Below, one piece after another: positions 10,011-21,580 of a stretch of DNA of 64,000 nt. The notes below the pieces were generated by a model. It did no database searches and was not told the origin of the DNA. It saw nothing but the letters and a program-made list of their open reading frames with translations. Made by a program: the position numbers and the translations under genes. How positions within the stretch are numbered: position 1 is the stretch's first letter; each line of letters starts with the position of its first letter. Origin of the DNA: Metallyticus violacea. Lineage: Eukaryota > Arthropoda > Insecta > Mantodea > Metallyticidae. The stretch covers positions 140,097,001-140,161,000 of the forward strand of contig CM060831.1 of the NCBI GenBank assembly GCA_030762175.1, given 5' to 3'.

Positions 10011-10724
10011 CTAGTGGAACAGCGCCGCTCAGCGGGAGAACATGTAAACTAAATGTGCAACTTTCACAAAAGGTGAATGGTAATTGCGAACAATTCTATC
10101 GAAAATTGTTCACTATAGCTGTTTTCTACTTTGACAGCAAGATACACACGTACACAATGAAAATAACTTCATATACAATGGCTAAATATTGTAACGGTGC
10201 GTACTATATGAAAGTTAAAAATAACGTAAACAGCGCGCGTAAACCTAATAATTTCGAATGAAAATTTACGAAATATGAAAATCTTGTATATCCGAAATGC
10301 TTACTAAAAATAAATCCAAAAAGCAATATCTAAAGCAACAATACAAATGTGTACATTTTAATTTAATTTTGAATATTGCTGTTTTCTAATAAAATTGATG
10401 TTTGGTTCAATTATGAAGATTGTTTTCAAAATCTAAAATTTCAGATTAATAGATGACAGGATATTAAACAAATTTGTTTACAGTTACCCATTCCTAATTT
10501 CGTGCAGTATTGCCAACGTAGCAAACATGCTTTTATTGGTTCTGGTGAAAGTTTAAAGCTGAGTTCACAAAGGTTCTTAATAGAAAAGTCGAACATATCT
10601 GTAGGTAGAACTTTTTGAATGTTTAATATAAGGCTTCACTCAAACAACTATGTAGTTATTTATATATTGCATCCACTTCATCATACAAATGACACAGGGC
10701 GTCATTTTTACTGAATTAGATATA
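10011..10724. other. Spacer, no gene seen
   Basis: AT-rich after about 10050; no coding or repeat signal was recognised. Confidence 0.5.
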
Positions 10725-10726
10725 TA

Positions 10727-10911
10727 GAAGTGTCCCATAAGTCTGGGTCCATAGAAGAATACAATGCAATCGCAGGATATGTTCAAAGTGTTCGCTATTG
10801 AGTTGCATACACAGATGACGCAATCTCATATACGGACCCAATCTCTTGAAATTCTGGCAGCAAGGTATGTAATATGAGTAAGCAATGAGTCCAGACTTAT
10901 TGTACACCCTG
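10727..10911. mobile_element. Short MITE with terminal inverted repeats
   Basis: The left end GAAGTGTCCCATAAGTCTGG and the reverse complement of the right end, CAGGGTGTACAATAAGTCTGG, are inverted repeats of about 24 bases with a few mismatches. TA lies outside both ends (10725-10726 and 10912-10913), as for Tc1/mariner-type elements. The 185-bp length and lack of coding sequence fit a miniature non-autonomous element. No other copy was seen in the window. Confidence 0.75.
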
Positions 10912-10913
10912 TA

Positions 10914-13105
10914 ATTATAACACTATAAAATACTAATTCTAATTTCATCTGATACAGACTTAAGCAGACAAACCAGTACAATATTAAAACAAGTTTATTT
11001 TCTTAAATCTGCCTAGTGCAGGCTTAAATTTTTTGGGAAGATAGTTAAACATAATAGGAAACTTTTTTGCATAAACTTATATTACAATGGACAATAAACA
11101 CAAATCTCCTTATTTAATGCATTGCATAGTATATTGATTGTAAAGAAAGAGTAAATTGTTTTTATGAATGATACATTTTCACGAGACTGCATTATAGCTC
11201 TGAATTTCTTTTCTACATTTTGAAAATCATGTCAGCATTGTCGAGTTACACCAACAGATTGCATTTTGTTTTAAGATTAATTGAAAACGGGCAAAATATT
11301 GAACGAGACCAGCATACTTTAATCCTTACACATTTCTAACCAGCATAGAAGAGCTTACTTAATCTTTATTTGTATTTATTGCTTTTTATATTGTTTTAGT
11401 TTGTCGTAACTATTTAAATTTTTCATCTAACCAAATTTCCAGAAACTTGAAATACCTTGTATACCTATGGTCGATTATCTAATTCTGAAAATTAATAATT
11501 GCGTTAATTATGTTTATATTCTTAAAATGGTAAAATTAAAGTGCCAATGTTTTATTCGTATTAATAATTAATCTGCTTCTTTCAAAACAGTAAATTAATT
11601 GGTTAATAATCTCATTAACTTTAGAACTAATATTATTAATATCCTGATCTGATAAAAATCACTAGTATCGTCAGCAAAAAAGATTACTTTCCATGACTTA
11701 TGTGTAAGGCTGCCATAATCTGAGTCCAAATTTAATATATTTTGCAACCAAGCTCGTTCTTCCCAGAGCCTTGAACAGAAGAAAGAAACTTGGTCTCGTT
11801 CACAATCAGATTATGGAATTCACTGCAACTTGCAGTTTTCATGTTACATTGTACATGTATTGTATTAATTAATTTTACCGTTAACCTATTCCTTTCTGTC
11901 CATGAGCAGTAATTTGAAAAAAGAAAATAAAAAATAAAAAAGGCATTCTCTAATCTTTCAATATAACACAATTAAATCACAAGCACAATATACCACCGTC
12001 TACACAGGAACGATCGACAAACAAATGGATAGAAGACTACAAAAGATATGGGGATGAAGGAAGTATTAGCTAGAGACTGGAGACTAGTTTTGGCCATTGC
12101 ATATTGCCAGAGATGCCCGACCAGTATCGACATCTCCAAAGATATTTTGTACTCATTGGTTTAAAGGAATATCGTAGACTGCAAAGAGTATGAAAGTAAG
12201 TTTATAATCAAATCTGATGCGCACGTACTAAGAGGAAGTAAGCGAGAAACAGAAAGGTTGGACTCCCAACAGTCTGGCTGCGTTGTTTCCGATTCCAAGA
12301 AAACGATGGGACTTTACATTCTTTGAACTACAAAGTAATCCCAGTGCAAGGTCGCTTCAGCATAAAGAGAATATTCACAGAAGAAGAAAGATGGGTCGTT
12401 CTGAAACAGACAATGTGGCTATTTCCAATATGTTTCCTTCTCTCTTCGGTTCTTTAGACGTGTCAACCGCGAGTTTGCAGAGCGTGTTAAACATAAATAT
12501 ATTACAGCTGGCTTGCTCTGTAATCTTGAGTTCATGCGATTAGAGCATATATAAGGATGAAGTGACCCAATTTGTCCTTTAAAGAGCAAAGGGGAAAAAA
12601 TACGAGTAAAAGAAAAATTTGTAGTGTTCAATTTTATGGATGAAACCATTTCTGAAAAGTGAATTAAAATAATCACATAAAATGATTGCAGAGGAATAAT
12701 AAGATTTTTCTTCAAAGAGTAAAAAGAGTGTCTTGTTGGTAAGATATATCGGACTACATTGTCGTTATTGTTTCTAGCATTTGATTAATTACCAATTTTA
12801 ATTGACATGAAAAATAAATTCACTCTGGTGTATAAATTTGGCCAAACTCTACCCATTAGAAAATTAAGGTACATATTGTTTTGCTTGAAAGTACATTAAA
12901 AGGCACAACTGCGGTAATTTAAAACAAATAAAATGATTGTGAATTATAAAAACAGTTTTAGAATCCGTCTTAGGAAGTAAAATCAGGGGTTATCATTAGA
13001 CATAAAAATTCAAAATATGGAGAAAAAAGATATGTTTATGTTTATGTATTGGTGCTTGAACTATACTGGTCTTATCGCGACATCTATAGATTTTATTGTA
13101 CATAA
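10914..13105. other. Long stretch without recognised genes
   Basis: Mostly AT-rich. The part from 12000 to 12550 is less AT-rich and has an 86-codon open frame at 12283-12543 with no recognisable family. A GTAAGT at 12195 lacks a convincing upstream acceptor. Confidence 0.45.
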
Positions 13106-13107
13106 AT

Positions 13108-13274
13108 ACCATAGAAGGTCGGAGTTCTTGGCGCCTTAAGGTATCTGGCATTTACCTTCTCAGGGTAAGGAAAACTCCGAAAAAGAGCCTTAACCAGACA
13201 GTTTGACCTAACGGAGATACGAACCCAGGGTCTCCGGATTAGCAATTATAAATGCTACCACCCACCCGACCACC
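13108..13274 (-). mobile_element. SINE-C copy, head-to-head with a SINE-B
   Basis: On the - strand a tRNA-like head (GGTCGGGTGGGTGGTAGCA as A box, CTGGGTTCGTATCTCC as B box) is followed by a body with GAGTTTTCCTTACCCTGAG and AAGGTAAATGCCAGATACC. The copy at 21440-21580 shares the body (TTTGCTTACTCTGAAAAGGT, GAATGGCAGGTAAC). A few bases separate its head from that of the next SINE in the opposite orientation. Confidence 0.75.
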
Positions 13275-13280
13275 GAGTAG

Positions 13281-13540
13281 GTACCGCTACGGGTAGCGAA
13301 GCCGTTAAGGCGCGGACTCGTAAGCGGGAGGTTTGGGGTTCGATTCCCGCTAGGACTTCCTGACTAAGGGTTTTTCCAGATTTTTCTCAGTCCTCCTAAA
13401 TGCCAGGAAGGTACCCGGAACTTAGGGTGGGAACTTTCCATCCTTAAAAAAAAATCCTTTCCTAATTTATCATTTCATGTATCACCAGTGTGATGACTCA
13501 GCAGTAAAAACGGGTGTTAAACGCTTCAAAAAATGATAAC
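13281..13540 (+). mobile_element. SINE-B copy
   Basis: It carries the head GAAGCCGTTAAGGCGCGG and the B box TGGGGTTCGATTCCC, then CTGACTAAGGGTTTTTCC, AAATGCCAGGAAGGTACCC, TTCATGTATCACCAGTG and CGGGTGTTAAACGC before an A-rich end. It lacks the TCCACCGTCTGTGG segment of the 500-790 copy. It starts next to a SINE-C head. Confidence 0.85.
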
Positions 13541-14671
13541 ACATACATTTCCTGCAAATTTACATTTTAAAATGCATAAACCAACTCTAAGAGTGGTTTT
13601 GTCAAATTTTCCATCTCCAATTATGAGGAACTGATATGGATATAAATAGCAAACAAAGTATCGATATATTGAGGTCTCGAATGTCGCTTGCAGCAGGAAT
13701 AATACGTGACTATAAAGGAATGTCGCAATGGAAACGCTGAGAATGTAGTGTTCTCATGCGAGTACACATATTATGATTCTCTGTTCAGTAATTGCTGACG
13801 TTAAAGACTGCACTACTAACAAATGGACAAGTAAACACGTACAGATTGAAAACAGTATGCATGCTCACGCACAGACGAAGCAATATTTTATATAGCAAAC
13901 TTACAAATCACATTGCATATTATTGGTGCTGCGTCATTTCCGTTTAATCATACAGCTTGTCGATTGCGTGTTTTCTACGCCCTGTTTTCTAGCGTTCTTT
14001 GCCACCAATCAATTAATCTAACTGGACTGAAAACAGTTAAAAAGATACTTAAAAGTGTATAAACTATGATTACCATTAACCTACCTCGCTATAACCTACC
14101 TAAAATATTACTCCGCACTTCCCGTTTCGCGCCGTCCCTTTATGACTATCGTCTTCCGAGCTTAATGTTATTATCATAGAAGTTGATTATAAGAGGGTTC
14201 TTGGCCTGATAAATAGAGAAAATTTTAAGTTTAAAAAGTTTAACGACTTTTGAAGTTTATGCCATCATGGAATAGAAATAAAGTGGTTTATTGCCAATTT
14301 TTAACGCTATAACGGGCAAATTTGAATCATTGTCCAAGTGGCCATTACTTTTTAAATTCGGATTTTTAGAATGTGCTTTACTTTCAAATTTTTCTTATAG
14401 AGAGTATTTAACTTAATTTACTTCAGTTTTGATATCGTTATAATGTTGCCTCAATGAAATGTATTAGGAGACATAAATAATCAACATTTTAAAATTATTT
14501 TAATAGAGTTATGGAAAAGTGAGCAATATTGGGTAATTTACATTAATACTGGGTATTCAGTAAAATAGCTTTCCTTATAAAGTAGCTAACATTTAATCTC
14601 ATAGAGCATCTTATAATTTATAATACATTTATAATAAATAAATTAACACTCTCAAAAGTAATGGTCCACTC
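13541..14671. other. Spacer, no gene seen
   Basis: No gene or repeat was recognised. 13640-14180 is of more balanced composition, followed by AT-rich sequence. Confidence 0.45.
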
Positions 14672-14673
14672 TA

Positions 14674-15389
14674 AGGTAACCAGAAAGTGTAAATTCAACA
14701 AATAATGCAGCGTATACATTTTGTATTGTGTCTCAGAAACTTATAAAGCTATCAATATGAATTTTATGAGATATTAAGAATACTTAACTTAAGATGCTCT
14801 GTAAATTTTAATTCTCTAACAACATAAAACGTTTTTTAAACAAAAATAAATTTATTTCCGGATAACTTAAATTTTGACATAAATGTGCATTTTTCTCAGG
14901 ATTGACTGGACCAATCTTGTTGAAAATTTTCACACACTTAATGTATGCAAATGTAAAGTGCGGCAACTAAGTATTTAAATGCCACTATTAGTTGGTAAAA
15001 CTCAGTACCAATAAAAAATTAATATATATATATATATATATTCTTTTTTCAAAATTAAAAATTAAATTCTTTTCAAGCAACTAGCATAGATATATTATTC
15101 TAGTTCGCAGGATAGGAAATTTTCTACAGTTTAAATAAAAAAATCCAATTCTACCAATAGTTTATAAGAAAAATGCACGTGTTTTCAGTTTTTTAACAAG
15201 ATTTTATTTTGGTTTAAACTTTATTATAAAACGTTTTATGTGCATTAGAGAATTAAAATTTATACAGCATCTTTAGTTGTAATCATAATATCTCTCAAAA
15301 TGTCATATTTATATCTTTAAAACTTTCTGAAACAGATTGTAAAATGTATACTGTGGCATTGTTTGCTAGATTGACACTTCTGGTTACCT
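14674..15389. mobile_element. Foldback/MITE family element, copy 2
   Basis: The terminal inverted repeats extend about 155 bases. The left arm AGGTAACCAGAAAGTGTAAA and the reverse complement of the right arm, AGGTAACCAGAAGTGTCAAT, stay alignable through GTATACATTTT, TCAGAAA, GATGCTCTGTAAATTTTAAT and ACATAAAACG. TA flanks both ends (14672-14673 and 15390-15391). The ~395-bp middle is non-coding and contains a (TA)n run at 15023-15042. It includes about 110 bases (around 14823-14940) missing from copy 1. The two copies are otherwise collinear, so they are independent insertions of one family. Confidence 0.9.
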
Positions 15390-15391
15390 TA

Positions 15392-16207
15392 AAAAATTTG
15401 GATCAATGAAAGCTACTTAGAATATCAAATACTAAGAATATATAGCATTAGTTTATAGTTTTATAATTTATTGCACGAGAAACATGGAAGAAACAAGAGA
15501 AGCGATTTTCGTAGTTTTAACGAATGCAGCATGCAATGATGATATAACACTATAAACTTTTTTCATACGCTTTTTATATACCAGAATTTTAAAAGGATAT
15601 TAATAAAATAAAATAAATATTAATTTTGATTTACTCTGATGCATTCCTTTATAATACTTATGACAGCATTATATCAATAAAAATATGTATCTCTCGTCTA
15701 TGTTATTTTAATAATAAAGATGGTTTACCGCAAGAAATTTTAGCTCAAATTAAAAAGGGTGAATGGTCTCTAATGCCGTGAACATTTTATAATATTTGTC
15801 GAATGAAATATGGCATATTCATTATTTGAATGAACAGTAAAAACATTAAGGATATTACAGCATTATCAAATTCTGAAGCTAACGTGACTTAATATTTCTT
15901 ATTACTTTTGTAATTATGCATTCTATAACAAAATGCATGATTGTTTTTTGTTCAGCAATACATAAATTGTTTTATCAATGAAAACAATACAAGCACCTAA
16001 GTTTTACGGAACTAGTGCCATGATGTAGCATTTTATTAACGACTCTAATCAAAAACAAAGATTATTTATAGTTCTAGTATACGAAAAATCGTTATTACAG
16101 GATAATAAATAATTATGGAACTAGTGAATAAAAACATGGTATTTATTCACGAGCGCAATGATTAACACACGAGGAGTCAGGAGTAAAATAGGAGGTATTG
16201 CGTATTC
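15392..16207. other. AT-rich spacer, no gene seen
   Basis: No coding or repeat signal was recognised. Confidence 0.5.
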
Positions 16208-16218
16208 ACTGAACGGAT

Positions 16219-16522
16219 GTCGGTCCTGGTGGTGTAGTGGTTACCATATTTGCCTCCTACGCCCAAAACTCGGGTTCGAACCCGGCCAGGATCGATGGAT
16301 TTTTTCGGGCGTAAAAATCCTAAGTATGGCTTCCTTCGGAAGGGAAGTAAAGTCGTGGGTCCCGTGTCGTACATTTACGGCACAAAAAAGAACCTCAAGC
16401 CTGAAAGAGAGGCCTCTGAGCAAAATTTGTCGGCTGTTTCACGCCCTGAGTTGAATGGGACGCTGATGACCTGAGCTGTTAAAGAGCGTCCATAAATAAA
16501 TCAATCAAAAAAAAAAAAAAAA
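16219..16522 (+). mobile_element. SINE-A, full length with perfect target duplication
   Basis: The 304-bp element starts GTCGGTCCTGGTGGTGTAG. The A box (GTGTAGTGGTTA, 16232-16243) and B box (GGGTTCGAACCC, 16272-16283) are intact and resemble Val/Glu-type tRNAs. The body runs TTTTTTCGGGCGTAAAAATCC, CCTTCGGAAGGGAAGTAAAG, ACATTTACGGCAC, AACCTCAAGCCTGAAAGAG, TTTCACGCCCTGAGTTGAATG, GACGCTGATGACCTGAG and AAAGAGCGTCCATAAATAAA, ending in 18 A. The perfect 11-bp duplication ACTGAACGGAT (16208-16218 and 16523-16533) and the long A tail indicate a young insertion. Mobilisation would depend on a LINE in trans. Confidence 0.96.
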
Positions 16523-16575
16523 ACTGAACGGATAGGAGAGAAATATATACATAGCATCTATTTATTTACACAAGT

Positions 16576-16665
16576 AATATCACAAGAGGGTCTGAGGTTA
16601 CCGATAAATTCAGGAACGTAATGAGTCTGAGCTTATCTGGAAAGCTGAGACCCTCGAGTGATATT
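16576..16665. repeat. Imperfect inverted repeat with 48-base loop
   Basis: The left arm AATATCACAAGAGGGTCTGAG (16576-16596) and the reverse complement of the right arm (16645-16665) differ at 3 of 21 positions. It could be a transposon end pair or a transcribed hairpin. No target duplication was seen. Confidence 0.7.
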
Positions 16666-16679
16666 TATTACGATTATTT

Positions 16680-17904
16680 CACGAATAAAATAATAATTTA
16701 AATATAATTCCTCTAAACTTGGCTTACAAAATTGTAATAATTGTATATTTGTACTTAACCTTTTCAAGCAATCTTGCAAGAGATGAATGTCCATTGTCAA
16801 TAATGCCAACAGAGAAGAGTAAAATACGGGTTTAGGACTATTTCACGAATAGAATAAAAATAAAAGGGATATATATTTGAAATTCGCGCACAGAATATTA
16901 ACGCTTGCATAAAATGTTATACTTAACTGAAATGGACAAAAGTCGACTACTACAATTGCTACTGTTCGATTTTATAATATAAACTGAGAGAGAGAGAAAT
17001 CAAGATAACATACAGTGTCTGTAATTTTCTTTGTATTCTGTGGTTTGGAATTCCTAAATATAAGATCAATTTGACATTTGACGCATCACCAAGACACTTT
17101 GAAGAATCCTCCATTTTACGTTATGATCGCGATTGTCCATGATTTTGTTGCTATCAATAGCTCCCTATCGCCTCTAGCAAAAGTGGTCAGTGATGCGAGT
17201 TCAGGAATTATATAGAAGAGGTATAGAGTTGGCTACACTGACCATAAGACAAACGCATATCGCGCGATAAAACTGATTTGATATTTTTTCTCTCTATAAA
17301 TCACTCCGTAATCCGGCTATGATTGATCAAAATTCAAAATTTTTGTTTCGTTTCATTGGTCGATTTTAAGATGACGTCACATGAAGAAATAGTGAAAGAA
17401 ATCGTTTAAGATAAAAGTGTTGAGGTTGTGGTCAAATTATTCAGTGATATGGCAACTTTATTCTGTAAACGAAGTACCGACATATCCTATTGAAAAGACT
17501 TTAGGTTATAAATCTAAAAGACACACATTTCGAGATAGCATTTAAAAGTAAATTGTTCTTGTTAGTTGAATCTCCTGACGAACGTTATCACTTTATGAGG
17601 AAGTTACTAGTTGTATTATTGCTATTATCCGAGATGTGGTGACTCACATTGCTGTAAGTGGGTTTTATTATGACAGCCACTTTATTTTCACCGTTATTGA
17701 CGAAAGATTTAATGTAAATTTACTACAAATTTCTAGAAAATATTTCTATAACATCCATCCAAATGAACCACATGAGAACTTTTTTAATCTGATATCATGT
17801 TCATAAATGTAGGGATAAATAGTTGTAAGATTCCAAGAATATCAACAAAACGCTTAAAAATGCCGAACACTGGAAATTGTTTTCAGCAGATCGGCTAGCG
17901 TGTA
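16680..17904. other. Spacer, no gene seen
   Basis: No gene or repeat was recognised. The motif ATTTCACGAATA occurs twice (16677 and 16840 regions). Confidence 0.45.
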
Positions 17905-18188
17905 TGGAACAGGTGGCCGAGGTCTTAACTGACTCCTGACTGAGAGGTCGGGGGTTCTATTTACGTATTGACTGTTCTCCTTGAAGATATTTTTTTTCCA
18001 GGTTTTCCTTAGTTCTCATAAAGCAAATGCCGGGGAATGACATCCTAAACATAGGCTTGCAATTCTTTCTTGCTTAAAAAAAGAGGGAATTCATTCTCAA
18101 TTTATTATCTAAGTTCATATATTATCAGCGTCCATCATGTTGGTGCCTCACTAGTGAAAACGGGTATTCAACACTATTCATAAAAGAT
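17905..18188 (+). mobile_element. SINE-B copy, diverged
   Basis: The head GGTGGCCGAGGTC with GAGAGGTCGGGGGTTC (degraded B box) is followed by CAGGTTTTCCTTAGTTCTCA, AAATGCCGGGGAATG, ATATTATCAGCGTCC, GTGCCTCACTAGTGAAAACGG and GTATTCAACACTATTC. Divergence is higher than in the 500-790 copy. Confidence 0.8.
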
Positions 18189-18189
18189 A

Positions 18190-18570
18190 GAATGAGAAAA
18201 AGAAAACCACAAAGTTTCGTTAGAACACCATTTGTTCTATCAAAGTAAAAAAATCGGAAAATATCCCAAATCTAGGTAAAATTAGAATATAGACCAATGC
18301 TGGAACTCGTTTATTGGCAATTAGAAGAAATGATAAAAATCGTATTGTAATATACAATTAATTTGAGGCGTTTACTAAACACAGGCAAGGACCTAATACA
18401 TTCTTTGATAAACACGATTAACAAAAAATCGAATAGCTTTTTTTTTTTTTTTTCCTTTCCAGAACGGGTTTCAAAAATAGAGGTTTTCCTGAAACTGTTT
18501 TAAAATCTTCAATAATATTATATCCTGTTGCTTAGGGTAAGCGTTCTAGTGATTTCCTTTTAAGACTCAT
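18190..18570. other. Spacer, no gene seen
   Basis: AT-rich, with a T run near 18438-18453. Confidence 0.5.
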
Positions 18571-18827
18571 CGCTACGGCTGCCCGAGATCGTTAAGGCGC
18601 GGACTCATGAGCGTGAAATCTGAGGTCCGATTCCCACCAGGACCGTCCCCCCTGACTGAGGTTTTTTCAAGATTTTCCTCATTGTTCATGAGTACCGGAG
18701 AGGTACCCTAAACTTGGGCCTGAAACGCTTCCTTCCTTAAAAAAAAAAATCTTTTCCAGTTTATAATTTCATTTCATGTATCATCAATGTCCACTACCTG
18801 TGATGCCTCTGTAAAACGGGCGTTAAA
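18571..18827 (+). mobile_element. SINE-B copy fused to a SINE-A fragment
   Basis: The head CTGCCCGAGATCGTTAAGGC and degraded B box TGAGGTCCGATTCCC are followed by CTGACTGAGGTTTTTTC, GAGAGGTACCCTAAACTTGG, TTTCATGTATCATCAATGTCC and GGGCGTTAAACTC. The 3' end passes without spacer into a 5'-truncated SINE-A. Confidence 0.85.
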
Positions 18828-18828
18828 C

Positions 18829-19050
18829 TCAAGGTCGTGGGTTTAAATCCAGGTCTATGGGCTTAATAATTCTAAGTATGGCTTCTTTCGGAAACGAAAT
18901 AAAGCCCTTGGTCCCATGTAGTAGATTTACGGCACGGAAAAGAACCTCAGACTTGAAAGAAAAGACCTCTGAGCAAAATTTATCCGCCGTTTCACGCCCT
19001 TATTTGAAATGGATGCCAATGATCAAAGTTGTTAAATGCGACTTTAAATA
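18829..19050 (+). mobile_element. SINE-A fragment, 5' truncated
   Basis: It starts at the B-box region (GGTCGTGGGTTTAAATCC) and keeps the body: AAGTATGGCTTCTTTCGG, GATTTACGGCACGG, AGAACCTCAGACTTGAAAG, GAGCAAAATTTATCCG and TTTCACGCCC. The first ~40 bases, including the A box, are missing, so it cannot be transcribed from its own promoter. Confidence 0.85.
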
Positions 19051-19790
19051 ACATAATATAAAAGTCTTAGAGTAAGCCAATTAAAATCTTATTTTAGTAT
19101 AAAGTTAGTCACAAAATTTACAGATCCCGATTCATTGTCTAAAAAGAATTTGTTAAATTCGCTCATCAGTCCCAAAAATGTAAATGTGAAATTGTAGCTC
19201 AAAATTAGTTGATCCAAACAATGCACGTTCTAGGAAAAATGAAACTTTTTTTTTTCTGGGTGCCATGTTTGATTAATGTTTTGGGTGGTAAATCATAATT
19301 TATCGGTTGCACAATTTAAAGTAAATATCATTTGTGACTTGTTTAATTTAAATTAAACAGAGTAAAATATCATCTTGTTATTTTAATTCGTTTAAATTTT
19401 GTTTTCATTGAACATTTTATTGTGTAATGGCGTGGTACCTAAATCAGATACTGCATGTTAAATCTTTTATGTAAAATGTTAGCAAGATTTCAGAAAAATA
19501 TTTGTCCACTTTCTTGATTTAATTGGGTACTTCAGTTCAATGTTGACCCTATTTGCAAAAGAGTGTAATGAGAGAGAAAAAAAAAATGACTAACTTGTTC
19601 CTCTCTTCGTGTCAATGAACAACAAGAGTAAGCCTACTTTGTTGTAAGAGGTGTATTTTATTTTCTGAAAGAAGTGAAACTGTCGCAGTAAATATTGGTC
19701 ATATACAGAAAAAATTTTAATACTTTTACTCGTAATAATTCAATTTATAATCCATGTGAATAAGTTTATTAGGTTTACTTCCATTCTGTG
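19051..19790. other. AT-rich spacer, no gene seen
   Basis: No gene or repeat was recognised. Confidence 0.5.
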
Positions 19791-19794
19791 TATC

Positions 19795-20010
19795 AATGGT
19801 CCAAGGATAATCGCTCTCCTCTTAATCCAAGGCTCACGAGTTTAAACCTGATACATTATGCTGGATGCAAAAGTTGTGGGTTCCATGTCGTATCTATTTT
19901 TCCATACACGATAAAAGAGATCCCTGGACAAAATTTCCGGCCTTTTCACGTTCAAATAATACCTTAGAATCACACTGGATGGCACTAAAGGCGATGGGCT
20001 GACCACACAG
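19795..20010 (+). mobile_element. SINE-D copy (SINE-A relative)
   Basis: A decayed tRNA-like head (AATGGTCCAAGGATAATCGC, B box CACGAGTTTAAACC) leads to a body partly like SINE-A: TGGGTTCCATGTCGT, CACGATAAAAGAG, GGACAAAATTTCCGG and CTTTTCACG. Its own 3' part is AATAATACCTTAGAATCAC, TGGATGGCACTAAAGGCGAT and GGGCTGACC. The same 3' part occurs at 43845-44000, so this is a distinct related family. Confidence 0.7.
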
Positions 20011-21435
20011 CACTCTCATATAACCTTCTGACATTTGTAGAATCTAAGTGTAACTAAATGGGAATGGTTCATATCCCGGTACAGGCTTTAAACCTAATTA
20101 TTATGATTAATGATAAATGTTCTTGGTGAGATGCCAGCTTAAGCTAAAACTGCAGTACCATTAGGCTGTAAAGAACTCCTTTCATGCGTTTAAATCATAA
20201 TATTTATGTTGACAACCGGCATTAACGCTTAGGGAGATGAAATTCAATTTGCAGTTTTATAATGCAACCAGATATACCCGTCAAAGAACATGTTTAACCT
20301 GTCGCTATACTAGCTACTTTCATTTTCGGCGAATTATACCGTAATATTTTCAATTACTGGTTTTACCCCAATTAGATTTCATTGTAAATTTTGAAAATAC
20401 GGTTTTTTTACTCAAAAAAGTGCCAATGCATTTTTAAAGCAAAGCCGGCTTACAAAGCGAACTTTTCATATAAGTGAAAGAGTGAATACATACAACTACG
20501 TCAAGTGGGCGTAAGAAAATCCATACATCTCCTGAAAGGCTGGGTCTAGAACGGCACAGAGTGAGTTGTTATAAAGCGTGTGGACCGGAGCCTTTGTAGA
20601 GGAAATTCTACTGTAAAAAACCTGCTTCTTTCTGATGATTTTTGGGTAATATAGTACATTTCACTGCGCATGAGCTGCAATACCAACTTAATGAGAGAAA
20701 AGTACTAGTTGCCCTCCAAATTCATTAGATCTAAGCTCTCCTGATTAATTAAGAACAGTTCAAATCTCATAAAATCTTCACATTCTAAAAGCGAACGTTC
20801 TTTAAACTTTTGAAAATGCTACAATGTACCTGGAATGAATTCAAATGACGAATGTAGAGCATTTTCCCTTTGTTTTTTTCCGTGTGTGAATCGGATCGTA
20901 GATGGGAATACACAGTGCAACTGCTCACATCCAATCCGCCGCGCGGTCAGCAAAGTACTAAAAACGTCTTGCCTTTTTCAAAGAGATAAAATTATCTTCA
21001 TCCCGAATAATACATGCACTTCAATAGGGATGGCATTTTAGCAATCTTGTAGTAGTGCGACTAACTCCGCTAAATGTGCTACTTTGCAAGAGAATTTTGG
21101 TAATTGTTTTAATCGAGCAGCGATGTCATTCAAATTTTCCTCTGTTAACATAAGAAACCTATGTTTTATTTTGTGTCTAATACCGATACCACTATTTTTT
21201 ATTTAAGCGCTATTTTACGAATTATATAGACATATCAGGTGAATGCATTCCCGAAAAGGTTCTTGAAATTCCTCACGACACATAGCATCTGATTCATTAC
21301 TTAAAAGTTACAGCAGATAAAATACTTTGTTAAAAATATTTTTTAAACTTTAACATCCTTAATAATGGCCTAAACTCTAAAGAGATGATAAAAGAATGTT
21401 ACATGAAATAAGAATGTAAAGAGTCCAAGTACATT
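20011..21435. other. Spacer, no gene seen
   Basis: No gene or repeat was recognised. 20510-20620 and 20860-20960 are slightly GC-richer without coding or splice signals. Confidence 0.45.
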
Positions 21436-21439
21436 TAAA

Positions 21440-21580
21440 GTTACCTGCCATTCACCTTTTCAGAGTAAGCAAACACTCTAGAATAAACATAGCCCAGGAA
21501 ATTGTTCTTATCAAAATTCGAACTTGGGGCCTCCGGATTTGAAGGTAGACCCGCTGACCACAAGACCACAGCACAGAGAC
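21440..21580 (-). mobile_element. SINE-C copy
   Basis: On the - strand CTGTGGTCTTGTGGTCAGCG (A box) and CCCCAAGTTCGAATTTT (B box) are followed by CTGGGCTATGTTTATTC and TTTGCTTACTCTGAAAAGGT, as in 13108-13274. Confidence 0.75.

Noticed and set aside
16219..16300. SINE heads as functional tRNA genes
   Set aside because: The A and B boxes are present, but no acceptor stem closes and the sequence continues into a SINE body.
16158..16474. Overlapping 60-98-codon frames in and near SINE-A copies
   Set aside because: They lie inside tRNA-derived SINEs, which are non-coding; equivalent frames recur in other copies only because the sequence is repeated.
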